The notes: generated by a model not told the origin, from the letters alone. Positions 46,189 to 56,043 are shown, counted from the stretch's first letter. The stretch is DNA of 64,000 bases from DATAES01 sp963802415 (GCA_963802415.1 CAWDIH010000001.1:1550001-1614000); one strand, 5' to 3'. Numbers and translations: made by a program.

Positions 46189-46239
46189 TCTCGGCACTCC
46201 ACGTCCGCTTGCCGCACCACCATTCGGATCGCGGAAAAG

Positions 46240-46932
46240 TCAGTCGTCGATGCGCTCGCGGACGCGGTACTTGGTCCACTGCCGCGTGCCCTCTTCGGGC
46301 GACACACGCGCCTCCACGGGTTCGACGTCGGAGAGGTCGGGTGCCGGTGCACGTGCTTTGCGCGGGCGGACACCAGCGAGGCCGATGTCGAGCGAGTCGG
46401 CCGGTGGGGCGAGGTCGGTGACGAGCATTGGCAGCAATGGCGCGGTCACCACGAGCGTGAGCGACGCCCGTACCTGCTGGCCGAGCAGCGACCAGACGTC
46501 CGTCACACCGACGCCGAGGTCGTCCTGCGCGATGCGAAGACGAACAGGCAGTCCGCGCTCGGCCAGTGACCCGGACAGCAGCTCCGCCGGAATCGTGTCG
46601 TACGCCGGCACGAGCGTCAGCACGGCACCGAGCATCCGGTGCTCGACCGGTGGTCCGCCGCCCCACACGCTGAGGAGATAACGCAAGTCGTACCGGCGAA
46701 GCGGCGGTTGACGGCCGATGGTCTGGCCGTCGTCGTCGCGCACGTCGACCCACGCGCCGGGACGAGCGTCGAGGTTCTCGTTGATCTGGACGAGGAACAG
46801 GTTGAGCGTCGGTGACTTGACCGTGGCCGACCAGTCCGGCGTCGGCGCGTCGAACGAGCACGCAAGCTTCTGGTCTTTCGCCTTCGCTGCCGAGAACAGC
46901 GCGGCCAGTGCGGTGTCGACGTCGTCAACCAC
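46240..46932 (-). CDS. Pvc16-like tail-cap protein (DUF4255)
   Basis: 230 residues of the DUF4255 family, which caps the distal end of the sheath/tube in extracellular contractile injection systems. Signatures are VVDDVDTALAALFSAAKAKD, SPTLNLFLVQINENLDARPG, LRRYDLRYLLSVWGGGPPVE, HRMLGAVLTLVPAYDTIPAE and WSLLGQQVRASLTLVVTAPL. A basic tail (GLAGVRPRKARAPAPDLSDV) extends beyond the domain. It lies on the minus strand, back to back with the sheath gene, unlike the usual co-directional order. GTG 46932 was chosen because the domain starts there. Confidence 0.85.
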   Translation of the reverse strand: MVDDVDTALAALFSAAKAKDQKLACSFDAPTPDWSATVKSPTLNLFLVQINENLDARPGAWVDVRDDDGQTIGRQPPLRRYDLRYLLSVWGGGPPVEHRMLGAVLTLVPAYDTIPAELLSGSLAERGLPVRLRIAQDDLGVGVTDVWSLLGQQVRASLTLVVTAPLLPMLVTDLAPPADSLDIGLAGVRPRKARAPAPDLSDVEPVEARVSPEEGTRQWTKYRVRERIDD

Positions 46933-47116
46933 ACGGCCCAGCGTGAACCGCGGCTGCGGATCGCGGCGTAGGCACGCGGGCGCATGATCGGGCGTCGTCC
47001 GTCGCCCTTTCGTGCAGCATGATCGGTCTCGTAGGCCAACCGCTTTGTCAGGCCGTACCGGGGTCCGAGACCGCACCATTCGTCTTTGAGTTGACCCACG
47101 CGTTTCAGGAGCGGGC

Positions 47117-48668
47117 ATGCCAACGTACTTGTCGCCAGGCGTCTACGTCGAAGAAGTCTCCTCAGGCTCCAAGCCGATTCAGGGAGTGGGCACCGCGGTG
47201 GCCGCGTTCGTCGGCTTCGCCGAACGCGGGCCGGTGAACGAACCGACGCTGGTCACGAACTGGACGCAGTTCACGACCAACTTCGGTGGGTTCCTGCCGG
47301 GCTCGTACCTCGCGCACGCGCTGTACGCGTACTTCCTCAACGGAGGCGGTACCGCCTACGTCGTGCGGGTCGGCGCGAACGGCGACGGTGCCCGCGCCAA
47401 GGCCGCGCGCGCCGAGTTGATGCCGGCCCCTGGCGATGGAGGCAGCGCGCCGAAGGGCTACGCCATCGAAGCGCTCGAAGGAGGCTCGGCGGGCGATGAG
47501 CTCAGCGTCGAGGTCGCGGATGCCTCGGAGCCCAGCGACGACCACTTCAAGCTGATCGTCAAGCAGAACGGTCGTGAAGCGGAAGTGTTCGACAACGTGA
47601 CGACGCGCAAGGGGGCGAACAACGTCGTCACCAAGGTGAAGGCGGAGTCGAAGCTCATCACCATCGAGGAGACCAGGGGCTCCGGCGCCTTGGCGGTTCC
47701 GCCCAAGGGTTCTTTCGCGTTGGCCGGCGGCGAAGCGCTGTCCGCGGCGTCGATCGATGTGAGCCCCGAAGACTACGTCGGCAACGCCGCCGACCGCACC
47801 GGGTTCGCCGGGCTCGAGAGCGTCGACGAGGTCACGATGCTGTGCCGTGCCGGATCTGCCTGCCGCGCTCCGAGCAGGGCATGATCGACATGGAGAAGTA
47901 CAAGGCGGTCCAGTTGGCGATGATCGCTCACTGCGAGCTCATGGCGGACCGCGTCGCGATCCTGGACCCGCCGCCGGGGATGAACGCGCAGCAGGTCAAG
48001 GAATGGCGGGTCGACGACGCCGGCTACGACTCGAAGTACGCCACTCTCTACTGGCCGTGGATGAAGATCATGGACCCGTTGTCAGGCCAGCGCCGGTGTT
48101 CATGCCGCCGGCGGGCACGATCGCCGGCATCTGGGCGCGGAACGACGACACGCGCGGCGTGCACAAGGCACCCGCCAACGAAGTGTGCCGCGGTGTCATC
48201 TCGCTCGAGACGAACATCACGAAGGGTGAGCACGACCAGCTCAACCCGCTCGCGGTCAACTGCATCCGGTCTTTCCCTGGTCAGGGCATTCGCGTGTGGG
48301 GAGCGCGAACGCTGTCGTCCGACCCCGAGTGGCGTTACCTCAACGTTCGGCGCTTGTTCAACTACGTCGAGGAGTCGATCCTCAACGGAACGAACTGGGT
48401 GGTGTTCGAGCCCAATGACTTCAAGCTGTGGGATTCGGTGACGAGAACGACCGAGGCGTTCTTGCGCACCGTCTATCGCAGCGGAGCACTGTTCGGGCAG
48501 ACACCACAAGAAGCGTTCTTCGTCAAGTGCGACGCCGAGAACAACCCACCCGAGAACCGGGACCTCGGCATCTTGACAGTCGAGATCGGCATCGCGCCGG
48601 TCAAGCCGGCCGAGTTCGTCGTCTTCCGCATCTCCCAGTTCGCCGATGGCAGCGGGCTGAGCGAGTAG
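47117..48668 (+). CDS. Contractile tail sheath protein (three frameshifts)
   Basis: About 517 residues. The N-terminus PTYLSPGVYVEEVSSGSKPI with GVGTAVAAFVGFAERGPVNE is the universal start of phage-tail and eCIS sheath proteins. NFGGFLPGSYLAHALYAYFL and GGGTAYVVRVG follow. The C-terminal half has MPPAGTIAGIWARNDDTRGV, HKAPANEVCRGVISLETNIT, NPLAVNCIRSFPGQGIRVWG, ARTLSSDPEWRYLNVRRLFN and a terminal LTVEIGIAPVKPAEFVVFRI strand, which in the family is exchanged between sheath subunits. Slips are inferred near 47845, 47875 and 48092. It forms the outer contractile layer that drives the tube. Confidence 0.92.
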
Positions 48669-48696
48669 GCCCGACAAGTTTCGAAGGAGCGGACAC

Positions 48697-49162
48697 ATGG
48701 CTTCAGCAGGAGTTGGTCAGGGTCAGGATTATGACGCCCTCACCGCGGCCCGGTTCGAGTTGTCGATCGACGGCCACAGCATGGCGCAGTTCTCGGAGCT
48801 CTCCGGGATCTCGAGCGCCATCGACGTCGTCGACTTCATCCAGTCGGACGCGAAGTCGAGACACCCTCAAGAAGTTGCCGGGTAAGAACACACCGCCGAC
48901 AGTGACTCTCAAGCGCGGCATGACCAAGAACATCGAGATGGCAGCGTGGCACGAGCTCGTCGTGCTCGGCGACGTGGCTGCCGCACGCAAGTCGTGCTCG
49001 TTGACGATGTTCAACACGAAGGGCGAGCCGGTGGCGCGCTACCACCTGACCGAGGCGTGGCCGGCGAAGATCGAGATCGGCGCGTTGAAGGCCGGCGCGT
49101 CCGAGGTCCTCATGGAGACGGTCACGATCGTCTGCGAACACATCCAGCGGGTCTCCGTCTGA
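48697..49162 (+). CDS. Tail tube protein 1, gp19 family (one frameshift)
   Basis: About 155 residues: ALTAARFELSIDGHSMAQFS, ELSGISSAIDVVDFIQ, then, after a slip near 48860, PPTVTLKRGMTKNIEMAAWH, SCSLTMFNTKGEPVARYHLT, EAWPAKIEIGALKAGASEVL and METVTIVCEHIQRVSV. This is the T4 gp19/Hcp-like beta-barrel that stacks as hexameric rings inside the sheath. It follows the sheath by 28 bp with GAAGGAG before ATG 48697. As the tube next to the sheath gene it is the likely main inner-tube subunit, with the other two gp19-type genes as initiators. Confidence 0.88.
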
Positions 49163-49165
49163 CGC

Positions 49166-49558
49166 ATGATGTCGGCGACCGATCCCGCGCTGCGCACCGA
49201 GTTCGCGTTCGTGCTCCCGCGCGGCTACGTGGACGAGCATGGCCGCACCCACCGCGAAGGTGTCATGAGGCTGGCCACCGCCCGTGACGAGATCGCGCCG
49301 CAGGTCGACCCGCGCGTGCGAGCGAATCCCGCGTACCTCACGGTGCTCCTGCTCGAACGCACGGTCACGCACCTCGGCGATCTGCCGTCGGTCGACAGCA
49401 CGGTCATCGAACGCCTCTACGCGTCCGACCTGTCGTTCCTCCAGGATCTGTACCGCCGCGTCAACCAGGAAGGTCACTCCGAGGCTGCTGTCGCCTGTCC
49501 GGCGTGCGGGCACGAGTTCACGGTGGATCTCGCCGGTGATGCCCCGGGGGGATCCTGA
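49166..49558 (+). CDS. Phage-tail-assembly-like protein with C-terminal CxxC
   Basis: 130 residues. It matches the small protein that follows the tube gene in actinobacterial eCIS loci: LRTEFAFVLPRGYVDEHGRT, HREGVMRLATARDEIAPQVD, RVRANPAYLTVLLLERTVTH and LYASDLSFLQDLYRRVNQEG. It ends with a half zinc finger, VACPACGHEFTVDL. The first part resembles tail-assembly chaperones of contractile phages. ATG 49166 is 4 bp after the tube stop; ATG 49169 in frame is equally possible. Its stop overlaps the next small gene. Confidence 0.75.
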   Translation: MMSATDPALRTEFAFVLPRGYVDEHGRTHREGVMRLATARDEIAPQVDPRVRANPAYLTVLLLERTVTHLGDLPSVDSTVIERLYASDLSFLQDLYRRVNQEGHSEAAVACPACGHEFTVDLAGDAPGGS

Positions 49559-49707
49559 CGGTCGGCAACGACCGTCTCTGGAGTGAGGTGAGTTACCTCG
49601 CGTTCTGGTTCCACTGGCCACTCGACCACATTCTCGATTTGGAGCACGCGGTGCGCAGCAGGTTCGTCGGCGAGATCAACGCAATGCGGTCCGCCGCGGG
49701 AAGGTGA
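49555..49707 (+). CDS. DUF6760-like small tail protein
   Basis: 50 residues: DRLWSEVSYLAFWFHWPLDH then ILDLEHAVRSRFVGEINAMR. The pattern YLA-FHWPLD-ILDLEH-RF is the short DUF6760 signature found after the assembly protein in phage-tail-like clusters. No ATG or GTG starts this frame upstream of the motif. The CTG at 49555, overlapping the previous TGA, is proposed in line with the other NTGA couplings in this cluster. It may be the second half of a tail-chaperone pair, as in phages that fuse the two by frameshifting. Confidence 0.75.
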   Translation: MTVGNDRLWSEVSYLAFWFHWPLDHILDLEHAVRSRFVGEINAMRSAAGR

Positions 49708-49720
49708 GCAGGGCCCGACC

Positions 49721-52243
49721 ATGCCTTGGCCGTTTCGTCGTCACCGTTCAGACGGTGCAGCAGCACCCGCGCCGGGCGCGTCGTCGGGTCGACCCGTCAC
49801 GATCGACGACCTCGCCGGTCACCGCCGCCTCGTCGCGCATGCCGGTGGTTGGCAAAAGATCGAGCCGCTGAGGCCATCGGCCACTGGCGCGGCCGCGCCG
49901 GTCGTCAGCTCCAGCGCATCGTTCATCTCGCATCTTGCGGGCACGCAGCCACTTCTTCCGACGGCATCGCTGCGCGAGGTGTCCTCGGATGCGCCGCGCG
50001 GCGTTACGCGTGGGCTCGCCCGTTCCTTGCCTGACGCTCCGTTCGCGCCGCCACCGCCGCTGGCGCGTGGTACGGAGCCCGTGACCGCGGAGCAATTCGG
50101 CCCGCCCGAGTCCCTGGGCCGGCCCGTTGTCGTGAGCCGCTCGCCGAACCGTCCCGACCTCACGACCTACGTGGGCGACCTCGTCCTTGCCGAGCCTGAA
50201 CCCGAACCGCATACGTTCGTGGAGCCTGACGTCTTCGACGACGAGATCGGCGAGGAGCTACCTCCGCCAATTTTCAGCACCTTGCTCGCTGAGCGGACGG
50301 GCCGCGAGCTGTCAGAACTTCGACCTGACCTCGTGGCCACCGAAGGCGATGATGAAACGCTCGTCGAGGACGTCGACGTGGCGCAACCGGCCCGCAGACG
50401 CTCGCTGGCCGAATCACGACGGCTCGGACTCGGGGCGCCGCTGCCATCGGGACCGTTCGACGTCGGCAACCGCGTACGCGTCGACGACGAGCCCGTCGAC
50501 GTCGAGGCGCCGGTGCCCGAGCCTGTGCAGGTCGAGGAAATGCCGGTACCCCAACCGCCGGTGCAGTCCGAGCCAGCCCGCCGCGCGGTGGCCCACTACC
50601 GCCGCGCGGAGGTCCCGCACGAGGTGCGCACTGATGTGACACGCGCGCTCGGCCGTGATCCCGGCGCGGTGCCCATCCGGCGTGAGCGAGAGGTCTCCGA
50701 CATCGCGTCGCGTATCGGCGCCCGCGCTTTCACGCGCGAAGGCGAAGTGTTCCTTCCCGTGGAGGCAGGCCCGCTCGACTCACCGGAGACGCGTGCCGTG
50801 CTGGCGCACGAACTCACCCACGTCGTGCAGCAACGCCTTTACGGATCGAGCCTGCCGCGCCCGTCGAGCCCCGAGGGCCAGCGACTCGAGGCGGAGGCGC
50901 ACGCGATCGAGCGGTTCGTGCGGGGCGACGACCCGGAGCCGGTCGTCGCGCCGATCCGCACGCTGCGCGCTACCCCGGGCGACCCACGAGTCGACAGCGG
51001 AGGCTTCACCCGTGCGGTGACCGAGCAGCTCGTGGCGCGTGGCGCCGCCGAGTGGGACGCGGACGGCGCGCTCGTCTTCCAGCCGCCGCAGGGCTCGAGC
51101 GACGAATGGCGCGCGCCGGCCGATGCGACGGGAAACGAGGCCTTTCGGAACGCGCTACGAGACGACCAGCGAGCGACCACCGACTATGCGCGTGGTCGCA
51201 CTGGGCCTGCGGCGGATCTGGATCGCGCCGAGAACGACCGGCACCTCAGGTTCGTGCACGACTGGCAAGGACAGATCCGCGACTCGGGTCGTCCGGCTGC
51301 GGAGGACGCGCGGCTGTCGCTCGCGTACCAGCAATCGCGAGGTGGTAGCCCTGACGCGGCCGTCGACAGTCACGAGTTCGACCGTCATCTGCAGCACGTC
51401 AATCAGAGCCAAGGCGGTGAGGAAGAGGAGGAGATCGTCCTCGTGTCGGGGGGCCTCGGCACCGCGCTCGGCATGACGATGGGCATCCGCGAGAGTTACG
51501 ACCGCACGCAGGAGATGATCGCCGTTGACCGGGAACGTCAGCGGCAGGCGAAGCTGTTGGAGGACATGCGCAAGGCTCAGGCCGTTCCGGGCCAGAGCAC
51601 AACCAATGCCGGGCAGGCCGCGCCGGGGACAACCGCGACCACGCCGGCCACACCTTCGGCGCCTGCCGCACCGATCCCGCCCACGACACCGACGAGTGGG
51701 ACGACTCCTGCTCCGTTCGCGGGGCCACGGGGCGGCACCGAAGCGCACTGGGAAGACGACGAGGACATCGTTCTGGTGAATCCGGACAAGCAAGAAGCCG
51801 GCTTGGGAGCGGCGCTCGGGCTTCTCACAGTCTTCAGCCACCACGACGAGGATCTCAGCCGCGACAGTCATTTCGGCCGGCATCTGGTTCCAGCGCAGCC
51901 CGCGACGACATCGACAGCCGCAACGCCCGCGACGCCGGTGACGCCGGCCGCCGGCGCCGTCCCGGCGGTGCAGGCCCATGAGATGCCCGCAGTTGCCGGC
52001 GTGGCTGCAGCCGTCGCCGGTGGCGCGCAGTCTGCGGCAACGCATCACGATCTCATGGCAGCGGGAACAAGGCCGCGCGAACGCTCGATCGACGGCACCG
52101 ATCCGACCGACGTGATTGCTCACCTCGACGACCAAGACCTCGAGGATCTCGCATCACTGCTGTTCGATCGACTGCAGACGCGCTTACGTCGCGATCTCAT
52201 CGTCGACCGCGAGCGATCCGGCTTCCTCACGGATTTTCGCTAG
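49721..52243 (+). CDS. DUF4157 (eCIS core domain) protein
   Basis: 840 uninterrupted residues. A long acidic, Pro-rich N-terminal part leads to the DUF4157 domain at about residues 300-375: EVRTDVTRALGRDPGAVPIR, SRIGARAFTREGEVFLPVEA, then the zinc-type motif LAHELTHVVQQRLYG near residue 363. This domain is a hallmark of eCIS loci and is linked to cargo. The C-terminal 300 residues are Ala/Pro/Thr-rich and end in a conserved-looking helix LEDLASLLFDRLQTRLRRDL followed by IVDRERSGFLTDFR. It could be a cargo-loading or effector protein. It starts 13 bp after the DUF6760 gene. Confidence 0.87.
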   Translation: MPWPFRRHRSDGAAAPAPGASSGRPVTIDDLAGHRRLVAHAGGWQKIEPLRPSATGAAAPVVSSSASFISHLAGTQPLLPTASLREVSSDAPRGVTRGLARSLPDAPFAPPPPLARGTEPVTAEQFGPPESLGRPVVVSRSPNRPDLTTYVGDLVLAEPEPEPHTFVEPDVFDDEIGEELPPPIFSTLLAERTGRELSELRPDLVATEGDDETLVEDVDVAQPARRRSLAESRRLGLGAPLPSGPFDVGNRVRVDDEPVDVEAPVPEPVQVEEMPVPQPPVQSEPARRAVAHYRRAEVPHEVRTDVTRALGRDPGAVPIRREREVSDIASRIGARAFTREGEVFLPVEAGPLDSPETRAVLAHELTHVVQQRLYGSSLPRPSSPEGQRLEAEAHAIERFVRGDDPEPVVAPIRTLRATPGDPRVDSGGFTRAVTEQLVARGAAEWDADGALVFQPPQGSSDEWRAPADATGNEAFRNALRDDQRATTDYARGRTGPAADLDRAENDRHLRFVHDWQGQIRDSGRPAAEDARLSLAYQQSRGGSPDAAVDSHEFDRHLQHVNQSQGGEEEEEIVLVSGGLGTALGMTMGIRESYDRTQEMIAVDRERQRQAKLLEDMRKAQAVPGQSTTNAGQAAPGTTATTPATPSAPAAPIPPTTPTSGTTPAPFAGPRGGTEAHWEDDEDIVLVNPDKQEAGLGAALGLLTVFSHHDEDLSRDSHFGRHLVPAQPATTSTAATPATPVTPAAGAVPAVQAHEMPAVAGVAAAVAGGAQSAATHHDLMAAGTRPRERSIDGTDPTDVIAHLDDQDLEDLASLLFDRLQTRLRRDLIVDRERSGFLTDFR

Positions 52244-52256
52244 GAGCTGCTGACCG

Positions 52257-52826
52257 ATGTCGTTCCAGTCCTACCTCGAGAAGTCGCTCTATCCGAGCGA
52301 CATGAATGTGAACGTGGGGAGCGTGCCGACTCCGAGCGGACTCGACCCGCCGCACATCGGCGCGCCGAACGGGCAGCTCGACAAGGAGCCCGAGATCACC
52401 GGCATGATCTTCGAGGTCACCATCGACGGTCACGACCTCGGGTTCTGGTCGAAGGTCGACGGGCTGTCGGTGAAGTTCGAGATGGCCGAATACCGCGCCG
52501 GCGACGGAAGCAATCGCCGATGGATCGAACCGGCCTACACGACTTACTCGAACGTGAAGCTCGGCAGGGTGACCACGCTGAAATACACGAAGCAGATCAT
52601 GGAGTGGTTGCGGAAGACGCAGTTCAAGTCCGAGAAGGTGACGGGACAGATCAAGGGCTGGCCGTTCTGGCACAACAAGCGTGAAACTTCACTTGCCGTG
52701 AAGTGGGACCTGCACGGCGTGCTGCCGGTCGCGTGGAGCGGCCCCGTCTTCGACAACCAGGGCGCAACGGTCGCGATGGAGACACTCGAGCTCGCGCACG
52801 AAGGCTTCCTCCCACCGGAAGGTTGA
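52257..52826 (+). CDS. Tail tube-family protein 2 (gp19-like)
   Basis: 189 residues. An N-terminal extension of about 50 residues (SFQSYLEKSLYPSDMNVNVG) precedes a gp19-type barrel: ITGMIFEVTIDGHDLGFWSK, VDGLSVKFEMAEYRAGDGSN, LGRVTTLKYTKQIMEWLRKT and VAMETLELAHEGFLPPEG. The extension separates it from the main tube protein and suggests a tube-initiator or baseplate-proximal ring, as with the second and third tube-like proteins of eCIS (Pvc1/Pvc5-like). It is 13 bp after the DUF4157 gene and 3 bp before the next tube-like gene. Confidence 0.83.
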   Translation: MSFQSYLEKSLYPSDMNVNVGSVPTPSGLDPPHIGAPNGQLDKEPEITGMIFEVTIDGHDLGFWSKVDGLSVKFEMAEYRAGDGSNRRWIEPAYTTYSNVKLGRVTTLKYTKQIMEWLRKTQFKSEKVTGQIKGWPFWHNKRETSLAVKWDLHGVLPVAWSGPVFDNQGATVAMETLELAHEGFLPPEG

Positions 52827-52829
52827 ACG

Positions 52830-53282
52830 ATGACAGTCACATCGACCTCCATCTCGCCCACCGACCACGTCGGGCTCACGACGCGGTTCCTCGTCACGAT
52901 CGACGGCTTCGGTCTGGGCGGCTGGGCCAAGTGCGACGGGCTGGCGGTGACCTTCGAGCTGCAGCAGTACAAGCCGCTCGGTCACAACGACTACGTGCCT
53001 GTACTGCCCAACCGTGTCGTGTACCCGACTATCACGCTCACCCGTGCCATCACGAAGGAGAGCGCACCCGCGGTGATGCAGTGGCTGTCCAAGATGGCCG
53101 GCAAGGGCGCCGGCGCGACGGCGGAGATCACGCTGCTCAACCCTCATCGCGAGAAGGTGACGAGCTGGAAGCTCAAAGGGGTCTACCCGGTGAAGTGGAA
53201 GGGTCCCAGCTTGGACGCCCGCAGTCACGACATCGCGACCGAGACGCTCGAGCTGGCACACGAGGGGTTCCTCGATGTTTGA
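52830..53282 (+). CDS. Tail tube-family protein 3 (gp19-like)
   Basis: 150 residues: LTTRFLVTIDGFGLGGWAKC, DGLAVTFELQQYKPLGHNDY, YPTITLTRAITKESAPAVMQ, WLSKMAGKGAGATAEITLLN and DIATETLELAHEGFLDV. The shared ending ETLELAHEGFL shows it arose with tube protein 2 by duplication. It is the short form without an N-terminal extension. In related particles such proteins make the last tube rings next to the baseplate. Its stop overlaps the start of the LysM baseplate gene. Confidence 0.83.
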   Translation: MTVTSTSISPTDHVGLTTRFLVTIDGFGLGGWAKCDGLAVTFELQQYKPLGHNDYVPVLPNRVVYPTITLTRAITKESAPAVMQWLSKMAGKGAGATAEITLLNPHREKVTSWKLKGVYPVKWKGPSLDARSHDIATETLELAHEGFLDV

Positions 53283-54064
53283 GACCGCCGGCAATCTCAA
53301 GATGTTCAACATGATGATGCCGGTTGACGAGGTCACCTTCGACCTCAACCCGTCCGAGTTCACCATCACCAAGCAGGCGTACAACAACAACAAGGCTCAG
53401 ACGAAGGCAGGCACCAGCACGAGTGTTCCGAGCGCGACCGCCTCCCCGGCGGGCTACGTGAGCCTGTACCGCGGTACGCACCCGACCGTCATCAACTTCA
53501 CGGCGCTGCTGACCGAGGAAGGGTCAGGCGTCGACGACGCGGTCGAGGACATGACGGCGCTCGGTGGAGGCGTGAAGGCGCGATGCGACATGTTGCTGCA
53601 ATGGACGCAGCCCGGCGGCGGATCCATGCTCGGGAAGGTCGTTGGCTCGGCAGCTGCAGCGCTCGGGTTCAAGACGCAGATCGTTGCTCGTCCGCCGCTA
53701 CTCACGCTGCAGTGGGGTGACCCCGGCCGCGGCTTCCTGCTGCAGGGGACGTTGACGTCGATCAACATCTCGTACCTACGCTTCGACACCATCGGCAACC
53801 CGATCCGCGCGCGAGGTCAGGTGCGGGTTCACCGAAGCGCCGAGCTCGTTGCTGAGCTTGCTGACCAACCCGACGTCGGGCGGCGTGCCCGGCCGCCGTG
53901 CGCACGTCATGCGGGAGGGCGAGAGCCTCGCCGGCATCGCGACCGACAGCTACGGCCGTCCCGGCGCCTGGCGTGACATCGCCGATTCCAACCGCATCGA
54001 CGACCCGTTCCGCGTCCGTCCCGGGCGGTCGGTGTTGCTGCCGCCCGCTGACGAGTTGACGTAG
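53275..54064 (+). CDS. LysM baseplate protein (Pvc7/gp53-like; one frameshift)
   Basis: About 263 residues. The N-terminal part FNMMMPVDEVTFDLNPSEFT, TALLTEEGSGVDDAVEDMTA and LLTLQWGDPGRGFLLQGTLT with ISYLRFDTIGNPIRARGQV matches the baseplate hub-associated protein of contractile systems. After a slip near 53820, a C-terminal LysM domain follows: HVMREGESLAGIATDSYGRP and GAWRDIADSNRIDDPFRVRP with SVLLPP. In related particles LysM links the inner tube end to the spike and may bind peptidoglycan. ATG 53275 overlaps the tube 3 stop by 8 bp. Confidence 0.85.
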
Positions 54065-54069
54065 ACGCG

Positions 54070-56023
54070 ATGGCAGTCAGCGCGCAGATCAAGGTCGGCC
54101 CGATGGGCGCTCCGCCGGTGGTCGACCTGCTCCCACTGGTGGCTCCGAACGTTCGACGTGTCGTCGTCGACACGCACGCCCACCTCCCCGACATGTTCGA
54201 GATCACGTTCCTCGACGACGGCGGCGTGCTGGCCAACAACATGATCGACATCGGCACGTCCGTGAAGATCTGGGGCGGCGCGGACGACAGCAGTGACGCG
54301 CCCGCACTGATCAAGGGCGAGGTCACGGCCATCGAAGTGCGAGATCCATCGCAACGTCACCTACACGACGATCCGTGGCTACGAGAAGGCGCACCGTATG
54401 CAGCGGGTACGGCGCACGTTCGTGTACCGGAACATGAAGGACTCGGACATCGCGCAGCAGATGGCGTTGAAGTACATGCGCTGCCGACCGGGCCCACCGC
54501 AGATCGACTCGACCGAGCGGCGTGCACGACGCGCTCGCGCAGTTCAACCAGACCGACTGGGAGTTCCTCAAGTGCAGGGCCGCGGAGAACGGCTACGACT
54601 TCGGTGTCGTCCAAGGATCGTTCGTGTTCCGCGAACCGAAGAGCACGAGCGACTCGCCGATGTTCCTCGGGCTCTTCCCTCTGCCCGGAGGGCCACCGAC
54701 GCTCACCGCCGGAGACAACCTCCTGCACTTCCGGCCGCGCGTGACCGCCAGCGGACAGGTCCCGAAGGTGATGGTCCGGGCGTGGGACCCGAGCCAGAAG
54801 GAGGCGATCGTCGGAAAGGCGGACGCCGACACGAAACAGGTCGATCTCGACTACATCGACGGCGCATCCGACCTCTACGACAAGTTCATCCTCCCGCCTC
54901 GTATTCCCGACATCCCCATCCCCGTCCTCATCCCGGGAACGGGTGCGAGCATCGAGTAGGGCGTCAAGGAGGCGCTGCCGACGTCCGTCAACGGCGACGT
55001 GTACGCCATCGTCGACCGCGCCCTTGAACACCTCGGGCGAGGCCGACGGCATGGCGAAAAGCGTCGCTGAGCACGTCGCGTCGACCTTCGCCGAGGCCGA
55101 AGGCACCTGCGAAGGGAACCCGTTCGTGCAGGCGGGCATCACCGTGAAGATCGACAACGTCCCCGGCTACTTCTCCGGCAAGTGGGTCGTGACCAACGCG
55201 CGTCACGTCTTCGACGAGGACGACCCGCACGCGTCCTACCTCACCCACTTCATCGTCAGCGGGCGGCAGGAGCGATCGATCCTCGGATTGACGTCGCTCG
55301 GCCGCAGCAACGCGGGCGCGGCGGCGCCGCCGCGCATCGACGGCGTCGTGCCGGCGATCTGCGTCGACAACAACGACCCGAACTCTGAGGGGCGAGTACG
55401 TATCGCCCTCCCGTGGCTGGCGGACAACTACGTCTCGGACTGGTGCCGCGTGATGCAGGCTGGGCATGGGGCAGAAGGGCGGGTGGATGCTTCTGCCCGA
55501 GCCGGACGACGAGGTGCTCGTCGCCTTCGAGTTCGGCGACATCCGCCGCCCCTACGTCGATCGGTGGACTGTCGAACCCGAAGGACTCGAAGAAGGTCCC
55601 GATCCCCAGCGTCACGATGGGCAAGGTTGCCGAACGAGGCTTCTACTCCCGTGACGGTCACAAGCTGGTCTGGACGGAGGACCCGACACCGGACCCGACC
55701 GACGCCATTCCGAAGCAGAAGACCGGCATGAGCATCGAGGACAAGGACGGCAAGCTCAAGATCAACCTCGACATGAAGCAGCCGGTCGGCAAGAAGATCG
55801 AGATCGAGGTCAATGGGCGTGGCCGGCGGCTCAAGATCACGATGGACGACATGGGTGCGATCACGCATCGAGTCGACCGTGCCGGGCAACGGGCGAGATC
55901 ACGTTGAGCGCGCCAATGATTTCGATCGAGGCGCAGCAGCAACTGCAACTCAAGGGAGCGATGGTGAACTTCGAGGGCACGGGACCCGCCACCGTCAAGG
56001 GCAAGCCCATCCAGCTGAACTAG
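54070..56023 (+). CDS. VgrG/gp5-gp27-like baseplate spike protein (multiple frameshifts)
   Basis: About 650 residues in pieces. The gp27-like part reads VVVDTHAHLPDMFEITFLDD, MKDSDIAQQMALKY-type residues, then FNQTDWEFLKCRAAENGYDF and VTASGQVPKVMVRAWDPSQK. The OB-fold gp5 part reads VPAICVDNNDPNSEGRVRIA, LPWLADNYVSDWCRVMQAG, GGWMLLPEPDDEVLVAFEFG and DIRRPYV. The stem ends in a beta-prism-like repeat: IEDKDGKLKINLDMKQPVGK, SIEAQQQLQLKGAMVNFEGT and KGKPIQLN. Slips are inferred near 54345, 54495, 54520, 54965, 55470, 55580, 55870 and 55900. It forms the central spike hub that punctures the target. Confidence 0.87.
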
Positions 56024-56043
56024 CAACTGACGGGAGCGGACGC

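Noticed and set aside
47840..48095. Programmed ribosomal frameshifting in the sheath gene
   Set aside because: Three changes within 250 bp have no slippery heptamer or consistent direction, and similar changes hit unrelated genes across the window.
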